Shown: in pieces, positions 25,262 to 32,538 of the stretch | Numbering within the stretch: position 1 is the stretch's first letter | Layout: each line of letters begins with the position of its first letter | Assembly (NCBI RefSeq): GCF_003939025.1 | Contig: NZ_RQIH01000015.1 | Coordinates: 1-64,000 of the forward strand | DNA from: Rhizobium sophoriradicis | GTDB taxonomy: Bacteria; Pseudomonadota; Alphaproteobacteria; Rhizobiales; Rhizobiaceae | Direction of reading: 5' to 3' | Length of the DNA: 64,000 nt | The notes under the pieces: generated by a model | Seen by the model: the letters and a program-made list of their open reading frames with translations, nothing else | Told to the model about the DNA's origin: nothing | The model's database searches: none | Program-made: the position numbers and the translations under genes

Positions 25262-25474
25262 GCGGTCATCTGGCATGTTCCGGCTTATCAGCACTTCTCA
25301 ACATCAAAATCTGTCGCCGAAGACGACATCGAGCGGCCCCAAGGTAAGGCTGGAGGGTTCATCAGACGCATCAGCAGCAGCCGCAGATTTGTACGCTAGT
25401 GCACAGTGTGTTGCTCAACGATTCTAGATGGTTAGGTTCGCCCGCGAGAGGGTCGCATTACCATAGATGCGCGA

Positions 25475-26200
25475 ATGAATTTGGATCACCAGCAATTGAC
25501 TTTTCGAAACGAACTTTTGCGGGCCATGGGGCCGCAGGAGCGTGCACTTCTCGTGCCCTATCTGGAGCCGCTCGATCTCGAGGTTCCCTTGGTCCTTGAA
25601 TTGGAAGATACGCCGATCAGCAATGTCTATATTCTGGAATCTGGGCTTGCGTCGATCGTGGCGAGATTTCCGGGCGGGCGCGACCTCGAAGTGGGAATCG
25701 TCGGCCGTGAGGGCATGACCGGCGCCGCGGTCATACTCGGAGGCGAACAGTCCGCGAACCGGACATTCATGCAGATTTCCGGACACGGCTTCAAATTGCC
25801 CGCACCCGTCCTTTCTGCCGCCGTGGAAGAAAGCCGCGTCCTGCGCAGTCTTCTTCTTGCCTATGTTCAGACGCTGCTTGCCCAGACGACCTCGACGGTT
25901 CTTGCCAACGGCCATGCCAAGCTTGAGGAGCGGCTCGCGCGCTGGCTGTTGATGGTGCATGACCGAACCGATGGCACGACCATCTGGCTGACGCATGAGT
26001 TTCTGGCTGTGATGTTGGGCGTCCGTCGGGCCGGCGTCACCGTCGCGCTACACCTGCTCGAAGGCAAAGGGCTAATCCGCTCCACCCGTCGGCAGATCGT
26101 TATCCTCAACCGGCGCGGACTGATCGAAGAGGCGCACGGATCCTACGGTGCAGCCGAAGAGGAATATAGACGATTGATCGGCACTCAACTCACGCGTTGA
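25475..26200 (+). CDS. Crp/Fnr-family transcriptional regulator
   Basis: The protein has 241 residues: a jelly-roll effector domain (about 10-140, with GLASIVARFPGGRDLEVGIVGREGMTG), a long helix containing KLEERLARWLLMVHDRTDG, and a winged helix (LTHEFLAVMLGVRRAGVTVALHLLEG). It is the Crp subgroup with the GREGMTG loop and lacks Fnr cysteines and clear cAMP contacts. It stands alone behind a 213-bp gap that holds no EcfG site. The C-terminus AHGSYGAAEEEYRRLIG is closely similar to that of the receiver-Crp fusion at 36967, suggesting recent paralogy. Confidence 0.88.
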   Translation: MNLDHQQLTFRNELLRAMGPQERALLVPYLEPLDLEVPLVLELEDTPISNVYILESGLASIVARFPGGRDLEVGIVGREGMTGAAVILGGEQSANRTFMQISGHGFKLPAPVLSAAVEESRVLRSLLLAYVQTLLAQTTSTVLANGHAKLEERLARWLLMVHDRTDGTTIWLTHEFLAVMLGVRRAGVTVALHLLEGKGLIRSTRRQIVILNRRGLIEEAHGSYGAAEEEYRRLIGTQLTR

Positions 26201-26266
26201 GCCTGTACCGACGTTCGATCCGCCACGTCTGGAACGGACCTGCCTGGAATCTTGCGGCTGCGCCGA

Positions 26267-26719
26267 TCAGTTTTTGCTTTTCCGCTCGGCTTCTGACGCG
26301 TGCCAGTCAGCATCAATCCTGCCCTCTTCCGCTTTATGGAAGAATTGCGAGCAGACGAGCCAGCCCTTGAGCGGACGCAGAAGGAGGACACAGGCAAGTG
26401 CGGTCACCGGGAGGGTGACCAGAAGATGAACCCAGATCGGCGGCTCGAACGCCAATTGGATCCATAGGGCGAAGGCGAGGGCGGGCACGGCGGCGATGCT
26501 CATTGAGAAGAAAGCGGGCCCATCTGCCGGATCCGCGAAGGAGTAGTCCAGGCCGCAGACATCACAGTGGCGTGCGAGCTTCAGATAAGTCGCAAACAGA
26601 TGGCCCCGCTGACATCGCGGGCAACGGCCGAGCAATCCAGTGATCGCCGGATTGGTCGTTGGTTCAAATTCGCTGATGTCGTGGTTCGGTTCCATCTCCC
26701 CGAACTTCGGCCGCGCCAT
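26267..26719 (-). CDS. DUF983 membrane protein with zinc-ribbon motif
   Basis: This 150-residue protein has the DUF983 layout. A CPRCQRG knuckle and a second one, HCDVCG, 20 residues later suggest a zinc ribbon, followed by two membrane segments (FFSMSIAAVPALAFALWIQL and the LLVTLPVTALACVLLL region). Function is unknown; in rhizobia it occurs near cytochrome-oxidase genes, but not here. The start is uncertain. ATG 26719 has a GAAGG about 12 nt upstream. A candidate EcfG promoter overlaps it and would place the start at ATG 26695 on a leaderless message. Confidence 0.85.
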   Translation of the reverse strand: MARPKFGEMEPNHDISEFEPTTNPAITGLLGRCPRCQRGHLFATYLKLARHCDVCGLDYSFADPADGPAFFSMSIAAVPALAFALWIQLAFEPPIWVHLLVTLPVTALACVLLLRPLKGWLVCSQFFHKAEEGRIDADWHASEAERKSKN

Positions 26720-26727
26720 CGGGTTCC
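26703..26727 (-). promoter_or_regulatory. Possible EcfG promoter overlapping the DUF983 start
   Basis: On the minus strand: GGAAC, 16 bp, AGTT. It overlaps the upstream of two possible starts; if used, transcription would begin almost at ATG 26695. Confidence 0.35.
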
Positions 26728-26765
26728 ATATCCTTCATGCAGGCGGCCGTTCGGATCGCGTTCGG

Positions 26766-27041
26766 CTATGGCGCCTCCACCTGCCCGCCAGGTTTGAATG
26801 CGGTGGCTTTTGTCATACCGCGCGCATTCTGTGTCAGTGCGAGGCGGCCAACCGATAGCAGCTTGTCAGGGTCTGTCACGCCGTGGCGAAAGAGGCCGAT
26901 CAGCAATGCGGCGATCTTCTGCATCGCAGGGCCGCACAACGGCTCGCCGGTCTCGCGGCAGATCGCATTCAGGATGGACCGCAAGCGGCTGATACCGGCA
27001 GAATCCAGTGCTTTGAGATGTTTGGACTGACAGTCAGGCAT
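26766..27041 (-). CDS. Small protein of unknown function, paralogue of 27795-28094
   Basis: This 91-residue helical protein reads LRSILNAICRETGEPLCGPA and then AALLIGLFRHGVTDPDKLL. The same pattern (hydrophobic positions, then Pro-Ala, then LI..F..G..DP..L) appears in the small protein at 27795, so both belong to one family. I do not know the family's role. AGGAAGGG lies ahead of the ATG at 27041. A 14-bp motif shared with the paralogue lies 87 bp upstream. The receiver-like gene at 27146 stands between the two copies. Confidence 0.65.
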   Translation of the reverse strand: MPDCQSKHLKALDSAGISRLRSILNAICRETGEPLCGPAMQKIAALLIGLFRHGVTDPDKLLSVGRLALTQNARGMTKATAFKPGGQVEAP

Positions 27042-27127
27042 AGCGCCCTTCCTGATGCCGAAGCTTCCCATTGTGCCGCTTAATAATGGCGTTCGACGAA
27101 GGCCGGTACAACTCCCCTGGCAGAACT

Positions 27128-27141
27128 GTACGGAAGCGAAC
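27128..27141 (-). promoter_or_regulatory. Shared upstream motif, copy A
   Basis: Read on the minus strand it is GTTCGCTTCCGTAC, 87 bp upstream of the small gene at 27041. It differs at one base from copy B at 27718-27731, which precedes the paralogue in the same orientation. Confidence 0.4.
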
Positions 27142-27145
27142 ATCC

Positions 27146-27517
27146 TCAATGATAATAGGAGGCATCAGGTCCGAACAAAGCCGCGGCCACCGCATCGATA
27201 TCGGAAGAACGACCGCTCAGCACAAAGCCGCCGGGAGGCGCTTGCGACTGCTGGTGATGGGCAAAGACGAAGGGGATTCGGCGTGTCTCGAGCCAGTCGT
27301 TCAGCCAGAGCAAGGCTTGATCGGAAATCCTGATGTCGATGATTACCGCCTCGAATTGAAGACCTTCGCTTAAGCGCTCCATCGCGCTGGAGACGACGAC
27401 AGGCCCGGCGATCGAAGCCTGGCGGCGGATCAATGCCCGTTTTGCCTCGTTCGACAGAAAGCCGGACTCACCGATAATGAGGATCGTCTTGCCGGCGACC
27501 GGGTTGAGCGATTTCAT
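27146..27517 (-). CDS. Degenerate receiver-domain protein (pseudo-response regulator)
   Basis: This 123-residue protein aligns along its length with the single-domain receiver at 38664. Key residues differ. The acidic pair of VEDE reads IGES (residues 15-18), the FATGY motif reads FAHHQ, and the conserved Lys-Pro near the end is missing. The phospho-acceptor position is still Asp (Asp61 in VIIDIRI). Without the acidic pocket it is unlikely to be phosphorylated in the normal way, so it may act as a decoy, adaptor or constitutive partner. No clear ribosome-binding site. It lies 4 bp beyond the copy-A motif. Confidence 0.7.
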   Translation of the reverse strand: MKSLNPVAGKTILIIGESGFLSNEAKRALIRRQASIAGPVVVSSAMERLSEGLQFEAVIIDIRISDQALLWLNDWLETRRIPFVFAHHQQSQAPPGGFVLSGRSSDIDAVAAALFGPDASYYH

Positions 27518-27717
27518 GGCGGGCGCCTACAATAGCCTTGGTTTGACGATGATCATGCTGCTCAATGGCGACTCAAACCTCAGGCGATCCGCTTCTGCAC
27601 CCTGCGTATCACATTCAAGCCTGCCGTGCGACGTTCTTCCTCGTTCCTGCCGAACCTGATCCGACCTCGTTGGTTCCACGGTCTTGTGGCTGGAAATCAA
27701 CCCGGCAACCGGCATAC

Positions 27718-27731
27718 GTACGCTTCCGTAC
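27718..27731 (+). promoter_or_regulatory. Shared upstream motif, copy B
   Basis: GTACGCTTCCGTAC, with GTACG/CGTAC half-sites around CTTC, lies 64 bp upstream of the small gene at 27795. A weaker third relative (GTGCGCTTGCGTAC, 29961-29974) lies between the kinase and the Crp gene. Confidence 0.4.
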
Positions 27732-27794
27732 CCGTGATTGAAATCGAAAATCCGAAGATTAGGATCACCTCACGTAATGGGGAGGAATGCGGAA

Positions 27795-28094
27795 ATGACC
27801 CAGCATTCGGGGATTACGAAGCCGGCGCTGCAGCCCGAGGACATCGGCATGTTACACTCTGTACTGAAGGAATGGTGTCGGGAAAAGTCCTGCGAAATCG
27901 GCAGTCCGGCGGCGCAGCAGGTTGCGCGGGAACTTGTCTCCTGGTTCGAATGCGGGATCCGCAACCCGCATAGGCTCAGTGGTTTGATGCGGCACATGCA
28001 TCTGGATTTCGAAAGCTTGCCAATCTCGACAGCCACATCAGGCGCGCGCTCGCCAGCCGTCAAGGCCGACCGGTTAGCGTGTCATGATGAATAG
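27795..28094 (+). CDS. Small protein of unknown function, paralogue of 26766-27041
   Basis: This 99-residue helical protein contains LHSVLKEWCREKSCEIGSPA and then ELVSWFECGIRNPHRLSGLM, matching the paralogue at 26766. GGAGG lies 9 nt before the ATG at 27795. No membrane segment, no known domain. Its position in the signalling island suggests an accessory role, but nothing in the sequence defines it. Confidence 0.7.
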   Translation: MTQHSGITKPALQPEDIGMLHSVLKEWCREKSCEIGSPAAQQVARELVSWFECGIRNPHRLSGLMRHMHLDFESLPISTATSGARSPAVKADRLACHDE

Positions 28095-28371
28095 GAGGCG
28101 GCCTAACGCCCTAATCGCGGTTTGTTCCTCGTCCCTGAGCTTTCGAGAACGGCGGATTGTCCTCAGACAGATCATCGATGATCTTCAGCATCTCTGCGAC
28201 GACCGTTCCGATCGACAGGCCCTCCACCGTCTCCTTCAGACGATCCGCAGGTCGATGACATCGATCGCCAGCGCCGATGAGGATTGCTGGGAAGATATCC
28301 TCAGGGAACTCCTCCAGCTTCGCGCGACGATCATGCGCCTTCAAACCGGCGCCGCCATCACCTACCATTGA
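28087..28371 (+). CDS. Doubtful small protein of unknown function
   Basis: This possible 94-residue protein is helical and Arg/Leu-rich (RRIVLRQIIDDLQHLCDDR, later EDILRELLQLRATIM). Its third-codon-position GC is about 70 percent, slightly higher than a competing frame on the opposite strand (28111-28386). The proposed start overlaps the stop of the previous gene and lacks a clear ribosome-binding site. I list it because this strand fits better, but either or neither may be real. Confidence 0.3.
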   Translation: MNRRRPNALIAVCSSSLSFRERRIVLRQIIDDLQHLCDDRSDRQALHRLLQTIRRSMTSIASADEDCWEDILRELLQLRATIMRLQTGAAITYH

Positions 28372-28381
28372 TCCCATGTCC

Positions 28382-28515
28382 CACACCGGACGACCTGATT
28401 GTTCTCAGTCCTTCGATGACATGCAGTTCGTTCGACACGCCGGAGCGCCGCACGCCGAGCATAAGCGCCAGGAATTCATGGGGTGAGCGGCAGGTCGTTG
28501 CCGGCCAGCGGCCGC
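28382..28515 (-). pseudogene. Remnant of a Crp/Fnr-family regulator
   Basis: Directly behind the kinase stop, the minus strand encodes LAGNDLPLT, then after a one-base insertion (an extra C at 28481) HEFLALMLGVRRSGVSNELH and VIEGLRTIRSS. This is the winged-helix segment that reads LTHEFLAVMLGVRRAGVT in the Crp gene at 25475. The N-terminal domain is gone and the kinase gene now abuts the remnant, so a deletion joined the two. Confidence 0.75.
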
Positions 28516-29895
28516 TCAAGCATCTCTCGGCAATCGAATGACGAAACCCGCACCCGGCCGTCGATCTTCGATCTGGAGCTCGGCCCTCAGTTGCTGCACA
28601 AGCGCGCGCACCACCTTCATTCCCAGGCTTTTTCCGCCATTTTCGTCGGACGAAAATTCCGGGGGCAGGCCCTTGCCGCCGTCCGATACTTCGAGGCGGA
28701 GTTCACCGCCGTTGTTGCGCGCGATAACGCAGACTGCGCCGCCGCCATCGCAATAGGCGTGCTTGAAGGCGTTCGTTACCAGCTCGTTGACCAGAAGGGC
28801 GATCTGGATGGCACGGTCGGCATCGACAATGCAAGGATCCGCGTCGACGGAGACGGTGTGGAGGGAGGTCGACTGTTCGAGACGCTGGCACAGACTCGAC
28901 AGGAAATCGGCGAGATCCACCGTTTCGATATGCGGCTGCCGCCACAATTGATCATGCACCTGGGCAATCGTTCCGACGCGTGCTTCCGCGTCACGCAGGG
29001 CCTGCTCGACGTCCGGGTGTTTCGTCGAGCGCGCCTGCATCGCGAGCATTCCCGCAACCAGCGCGAGGCTGTTTTTGATGCGATGGCTCATCTCCCGCAT
29101 CATGACCTGCTGATGTTCGTCGGCGGAGTGCCGCTGGGTGTCGTCGCGGAGCACCTTGAGAAAGCCGGCACCATGATGATGGGCACGCAGCGGCATCGTC
29201 AATCCGCTGCCCCAGAATGTCGAACCGTCCTTACGTAAGTGGAAGCGTTCGTTTTCCGCGCGGCCGTGCTCCAGCGCGGCCTTCATCTCGCGTTCCGGTG
29301 CGCCATCTTCTCGATCCCCCGGGAGAAAGAGAATACGCGCGTCGCGTCCGAGAATCTCCTGTTCCTCATAGCCGAAGATCCGACAAGCTCCCGTGTTCCA
29401 GCTGATGATCATTCCTTCCCGATCGAAGGCGAAGATCGCATAGTCGATCGCACTTTTGAGAATGAGCTGCAGGCGCTCCTCACTGGCGCGCAGCGCTTCG
29501 TCCTGCTGCAGCCTTCGTGTGCGGTCGCGGACGACCTTCATCAGGCCGTAGATCTGGCCGGTGTCGTTACGAAGCGGCATCATCAGCCCGGAGGCCCAGA
29601 ACATGCTGTTGTCTTTTCGGACGTGCCATCGATCGTCGCTGGCACGTCCGGCGGTAAGAGCAAGCCTCATCTCCTTGAGCGCTGCACCGGCGAGCTGATC
29701 CTCGAAGGTAAAGATCACGGCGCTGTTCTGTCCGAGGATTTCCGGTGCTGAATAACCGAAGAGGCGTTCCGCGCCGGTGCTCCACGTCGCCACGGTGCCC
29801 TCGAGATCCATCGCAAATATGGCGTAGTCCAGCGCACTCTCGACGATGTGGCGATAGATTTCTGCGTCGTCGCCCGGAAAGGTATATTGATCCAT
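28516..29895 (-). CDS. PAS-PAS HisKA_2 sensor histidine kinase
   Basis: This 459-residue soluble kinase has two PAS domains (about 12-130 and 135-255; IFAMDLEGTVATWSTGAERLFGYSAPEILGQ and the very similar IFAFDREGMIISWNTGACRIFGYEEQEILGR). A HisKA_2 domain follows, with the phospho-accepting His in MSHRIKNSLALVAGML, and a Bergerat ATPase domain with ELVTNAFKHA and GKGLPP. No membrane segment, so it senses a cytosolic signal, possibly light, redox or a ligand in PAS. The HisKA_2 type is the one that feeds PhyR and FAT GUY receivers. The start at 29895 has GGGAG about 9 nt upstream. No receiver is adjacent; candidates are encoded at 36967-39056. Confidence 0.87.
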   Translation of the reverse strand: MDQYTFPGDDAEIYRHIVESALDYAIFAMDLEGTVATWSTGAERLFGYSAPEILGQNSAVIFTFEDQLAGAALKEMRLALTAGRASDDRWHVRKDNSMFWASGLMMPLRNDTGQIYGLMKVVRDRTRRLQQDEALRASEERLQLILKSAIDYAIFAFDREGMIISWNTGACRIFGYEEQEILGRDARILFLPGDREDGAPEREMKAALEHGRAENERFHLRKDGSTFWGSGLTMPLRAHHHGAGFLKVLRDDTQRHSADEHQQVMMREMSHRIKNSLALVAGMLAMQARSTKHPDVEQALRDAEARVGTIAQVHDQLWRQPHIETVDLADFLSSLCQRLEQSTSLHTVSVDADPCIVDADRAIQIALLVNELVTNAFKHAYCDGGGAVCVIARNNGGELRLEVSDGGKGLPPEFSSDENGGKSLGMKVVRALVQQLRAELQIEDRRPGAGFVIRLPRDA

Positions 29896-30130
29896 ACCAG
29901 AGCACTCCCGGAATTCCATTCCGCTACATTAGCACCTGCGACGGCAGTTTCGGTCCGACGTGCGCTTGCGTACAAAAGCCTTGGGTCTGCGCAACCTGCT
30001 CGACGATGCAGGCTGCGCCAGGCGGCTTGCAATCTCTCCTCCCGGGGTCCATAATTGCTGGCATCTTCAGCAGATTTTATGGCGCTGGCGGCTAAGAGCG
30101 ATGTGCTCTTGCCAAGCAAAGGACAGGGCC

Positions 30131-30859
30131 ATGCGATGCACCCAAAATCTCATCCTATCGCATTTGACGGATACCGAGTTTCTCGCCTTCGAGACGGTAC
30201 TCGAGCCGCTCATCCTGCCGCGCGATCTGCGTCTCGTTCATACCGGCATGCCGGTCAGTCACTATTACTTTCTGGAAAACGGTATAGCCTCTGTGGTAGC
30301 GGCATCTGCCGCGGGCAGGAGCGCGGAGATCGGCCTTGTCGGCAGGGACGGCGTGTCGCCGCCGGCCCTTATCGTAGAAGGGAATAGCTTCCCTTTCGAG
30401 ATCACGATGCAGGTCGCCGGCCATGGACGTCGCGTCGAGACCGCTGCCCTGGCAGGATTTCTGCGTGAGAACCCCGCAGTCTTGCCGCTGCTCTCGCATT
30501 TTTTCCATAACTTCTTCGCGCAGGTCGCCCACACCGCGCTCTCCAACGCCGTTCACAAGATCGACGTGCGATTGGCGAAGTGGATCCTGATGTGCAATGA
30601 TCGTCTGAACGGCGAGGAGATTGCCATTACTCATGAGCATCTCGCGACGGTGCTTGGCGTCAGGCGGTCGAGCGTTACCGATGCCTTACACATCCTGGAA
30701 GGCGAGCATCTCATTTATTCCACCCGCGGCCTGGTGATCATCCGCAACCGCCGGGCCCTCGAAGCTTTCGCGGCCGATGCCTATGACCTCCCAGGCGTCT
30801 CCGGCCCCGCTTCACCCGAAATCGCCCGACCGCCCCGCGCACGAGCTGCCGCCCACTGA
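30131..30859 (+). CDS. Crp/Fnr-family transcriptional regulator
   Basis: The protein has 242 residues: an effector jelly roll (about 5-135, with GLVGRDGVSPPALIVEG), a long helix (VHKIDVRLAKWILMCNDRLNG) and a winged helix (ITHEHLATVLGVRRSSVTDALHILEG). It is the same subgroup as the copies at 22222 and 25475. The start at 30131 is preferred over upstream in-frame codons because similarity begins there; AAAGGACAGG precedes it. Its last 79 bp overlap a convergent gene on the other strand. Confidence 0.85.
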   Translation: MRCTQNLILSHLTDTEFLAFETVLEPLILPRDLRLVHTGMPVSHYYFLENGIASVVAASAAGRSAEIGLVGRDGVSPPALIVEGNSFPFEITMQVAGHGRRVETAALAGFLRENPAVLPLLSHFFHNFFAQVAHTALSNAVHKIDVRLAKWILMCNDRLNGEEIAITHEHLATVLGVRRSSVTDALHILEGEHLIYSTRGLVIIRNRRALEAFAADAYDLPGVSGPASPEIARPPRARAAAH

Positions 30860-31107
30860 TGGGCTTCCTGCCGTCGCAGCCGCGTTAGCCATTCCTTGTA
30901 AGGCCTCAGCATCTGGCCTGGGAAACGCCTTTCGATGGCGCTTTCGGTGAGAACGATCTTGACGAAGGTCTCGTCTGTTGAAGAGGATCGGCCCGATCCT
31001 TGGCTACGCATTTCCAGTTTTGCCATCAGGCGGAAAAGCTCTTCGTCCGTCATTGATTTGAGCGCTGCGGCGAACGCACGCTCCTGAATAACCGCAAAAC
31101 CCGCCAT
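30781..31107 (-). CDS. Small protein of unknown function
   Basis: This 108-residue protein begins MAGFAVIQERAFAAALKSMT and is charged and helical, with an Arg/Ala-rich C-terminus. AGGAGG lies 7 nt before the ATG at 31107, a good start. The 3' end overlaps the Crp gene tail by 79 bp in convergent orientation. The conserved-looking part is the first 85 residues, so the overlap may come from loss of an earlier stop. No domain is recognised. Confidence 0.6.
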   Translation of the reverse strand: MAGFAVIQERAFAAALKSMTDEELFRLMAKLEMRSQGSGRSSSTDETFVKIVLTESAIERRFPGQMLRPYKEWLTRLRRQEAHQWAAARARGGRAISGEAGPETPGRS

Positions 31108-31161
31108 GGTGCACCTCCTGCCGATGGTGGCGAGCCCGCTCGCCGTGTTGGGCGGGCGGCC

Positions 31162-31270
31162 CTAAAGCGGCGTCGCGATCTTTCCGATTCGCTTCTCGCG
31201 CTTTAGCTCTTTGTTTTCACGCATGTCGTTGCCGCAAAACCGCTGCACGCTTTTGCGCGAACATGCTTTA
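31162..31270. repeat. Dispersed palindromic repeat of the rhizobial type
   Basis: Two nested inverted repeats can be read: CTAAAGCG...CGCTTTAG (31162-31205) and CATGTCGTTGCCGCAAAA...CTTTTGCGCGAACATG (31222-31265). Sequences with CATGTCGTT...GCACGCTTTT are abundant between genes in Rhizobium genomes. It separates two minus-strand genes and may also stop transcription. Confidence 0.5.
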
Positions 31271-31271
31271 A

Positions 31272-31532
31272 TCACCTTCCCGGCAGATCCTTTTCAGTCG
31301 TCGCGGCCGCCGGAAGCCTGTTTTGCGAGCCCTCCCTATCGGAGGCACGCAGGGGGGCCGTCGGGGCGGTGGCGACATAGACACCCACTCCCAGGGCGCC
31401 GATGGCAACCACGAAAGCGCCGGCAATGGCAGCGATCGAGCGCCGGCCATCCTGCTTGATCATTCCGAAGCAGAGAGCAACGCCCAGAAGGGCCGCTCCT
31501 CCCGCCACCGCAAAAAGCCAGAGATAATTCAT
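31272..31532 (-). CDS. Small two-segment membrane protein
   Basis: This 86-residue protein starts MNYLWLFAVAGGAALLGVAL and has a second membrane segment (SIAAIAGAFVVAIGALGVGVY), with a short KQDGRR turn between them and a polar C-terminal tail. The Lys/Arg-rich turn suggests a cytosolic loop with both ends outside. ATG 31532 is chosen because GGGAG lies 7 nt upstream and a candidate EcfG promoter sits at 31559-31583. A longer frame to 31676 would start upstream of that promoter. Unknown function, probably stress-induced. Confidence 0.7.
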   Translation of the reverse strand: MNYLWLFAVAGGAALLGVALCFGMIKQDGRRSIAAIAGAFVVAIGALGVGVYVATAPTAPLRASDREGSQNRLPAAATTEKDLPGR

Positions 31533-31558
31533 CGTCATGCTCCCAAATCGGCCACCAA

Positions 31559-31583
31559 AACACTGGATGGCCGCGAAGGTTCC
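31559..31583 (-). promoter_or_regulatory. Candidate EcfG promoter of the small membrane protein
   Basis: On the minus strand: GGAAC, 16 bp, TGTT, 27 bp before the ATG at 31532. Confidence 0.6.
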
Positions 31584-31703
31584 CAGCACTCCGCAACCAC
31601 CCGCCGACCCGGTCAGAGCGACCTGCGTCCACAGCAGCATTCGTGTTCTGCGTTTATGCGGCGTATTGACGCACAACCCGAGGAATGGTATCGATGCGTT
31701 AAT

Positions 31704-31722
31704 TGGTCAGGCCAGTTGACCA
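31704..31722. promoter_or_regulatory. Probable GntR/FadR-type operator
   Basis: TGGTCA-N7-TGACCA is a 19-bp inverted repeat, 36 bp before the start of the FadR-type regulator. TGGTnnnACCA-like half-sites are typical of GntR regulators, so autoregulation is likely. Confidence 0.6.
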
Positions 31723-31758
31723 GCCGCGGCTTGAGGAGAAGCCGCCAGGGAGACCGTG

Positions 31759-32517
31759 ATGTTTTCGCCAGTGGAATCACGCCGCCTCTATCGCCAGGTA
31801 GCGGATCAGATTCGTTTGATGATCGCGAGCGGCGAGCTTGCCGTCGGCCAGCGGCTGCCGGCCGAGCGCGATCTGGCGGAGCAATTGTCCGTATCACGCC
31901 CGACGGTGCGCGAGGCGCTGATCGTCCTGGAAGTCGAAGGCCTCATCAACATCCGCATGGGATCCGGCATCTATGTGGTGCGCCAGCATAGCGCCAATGC
32001 CGCGGCAAGCGAACGCGAGCCGGTGGAGGGACCTTTCGAATTGCTGCAGGCGCGCGCCATCATCGAATGTGCCATTGCCGAGGAAGCGGCGGGCTGCGCC
32101 AAGCCGGACGGCATCGCCGTGCTGGACGAGGCGCTGATGCGCATGAGCGGCGGCGTCAATGATGCGAGCGCGGTGCTTGCCGCCGACCGCGCCTTCCACA
32201 CCGGCATTGCCGCCATCGTCGGCAATGCGACGCTGATCCGGGTAACGGGCGAAATGTTCGACATGCGCATGACCCCTTATTTCGCCAGGCTCGCCAGCCA
32301 TTTCGAGGGGCCGACGACATGGCGCAGCGCTCTGGACGAACATCGGGCCATTCGCGATGCGATCGCCGCCGGCGATGCGGCGGGCGCAAAGGCCGCTATG
32401 CGCACCCATCTTACCATGTCACAGAAGAGGTTTTCCGAGAGCTTCGGGGAGGAGTTTTCGGGAGAGGAGAAGCGCGGCTCCGCTAAGGGGCGCGCGAAAG
32501 GAACCGTCAAGACTTAA
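31759..32517 (+). CDS. FadR-subfamily GntR transcriptional regulator
   Basis: The protein has 252 residues. The N-terminal winged helix (LYRQVADQIRLMIASGELAV and GQRLPAERDLAEQLSVSRPT, residues 10-50) is the GntR signature, and the C-terminal all-helical FCD domain (about 85-235) has metal-ligand-like Asp and His residues (AADRAFHTGIAAIVGN). FadR/UxuR relatives respond to sugar acids. It precedes a TRAP transporter and a sugar-acid dehydrogenase, which it probably represses in the absence of substrate. The ATG at 31759 lies 6 nt behind GGGAG; a GTG three bases upstream is possible. Confidence 0.88.
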   Translation: MFSPVESRRLYRQVADQIRLMIASGELAVGQRLPAERDLAEQLSVSRPTVREALIVLEVEGLINIRMGSGIYVVRQHSANAAASEREPVEGPFELLQARAIIECAIAEEAAGCAKPDGIAVLDEALMRMSGGVNDASAVLAADRAFHTGIAAIVGNATLIRVTGEMFDMRMTPYFARLASHFEGPTTWRSALDEHRAIRDAIAAGDAAGAKAAMRTHLTMSQKRFSESFGEEFSGEEKRGSAKGRAKGTVKT

Positions 32518-32538
32518 CCGAGCTCGGAGGAGAGAGCG

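Noticed and set aside
28111..28386. A 91-residue minus-strand frame competing with 28087-28371
   Set aside because: Third-position GC is lower than in the plus-strand frame and no ribosome-binding site precedes it. Neither frame is secure.
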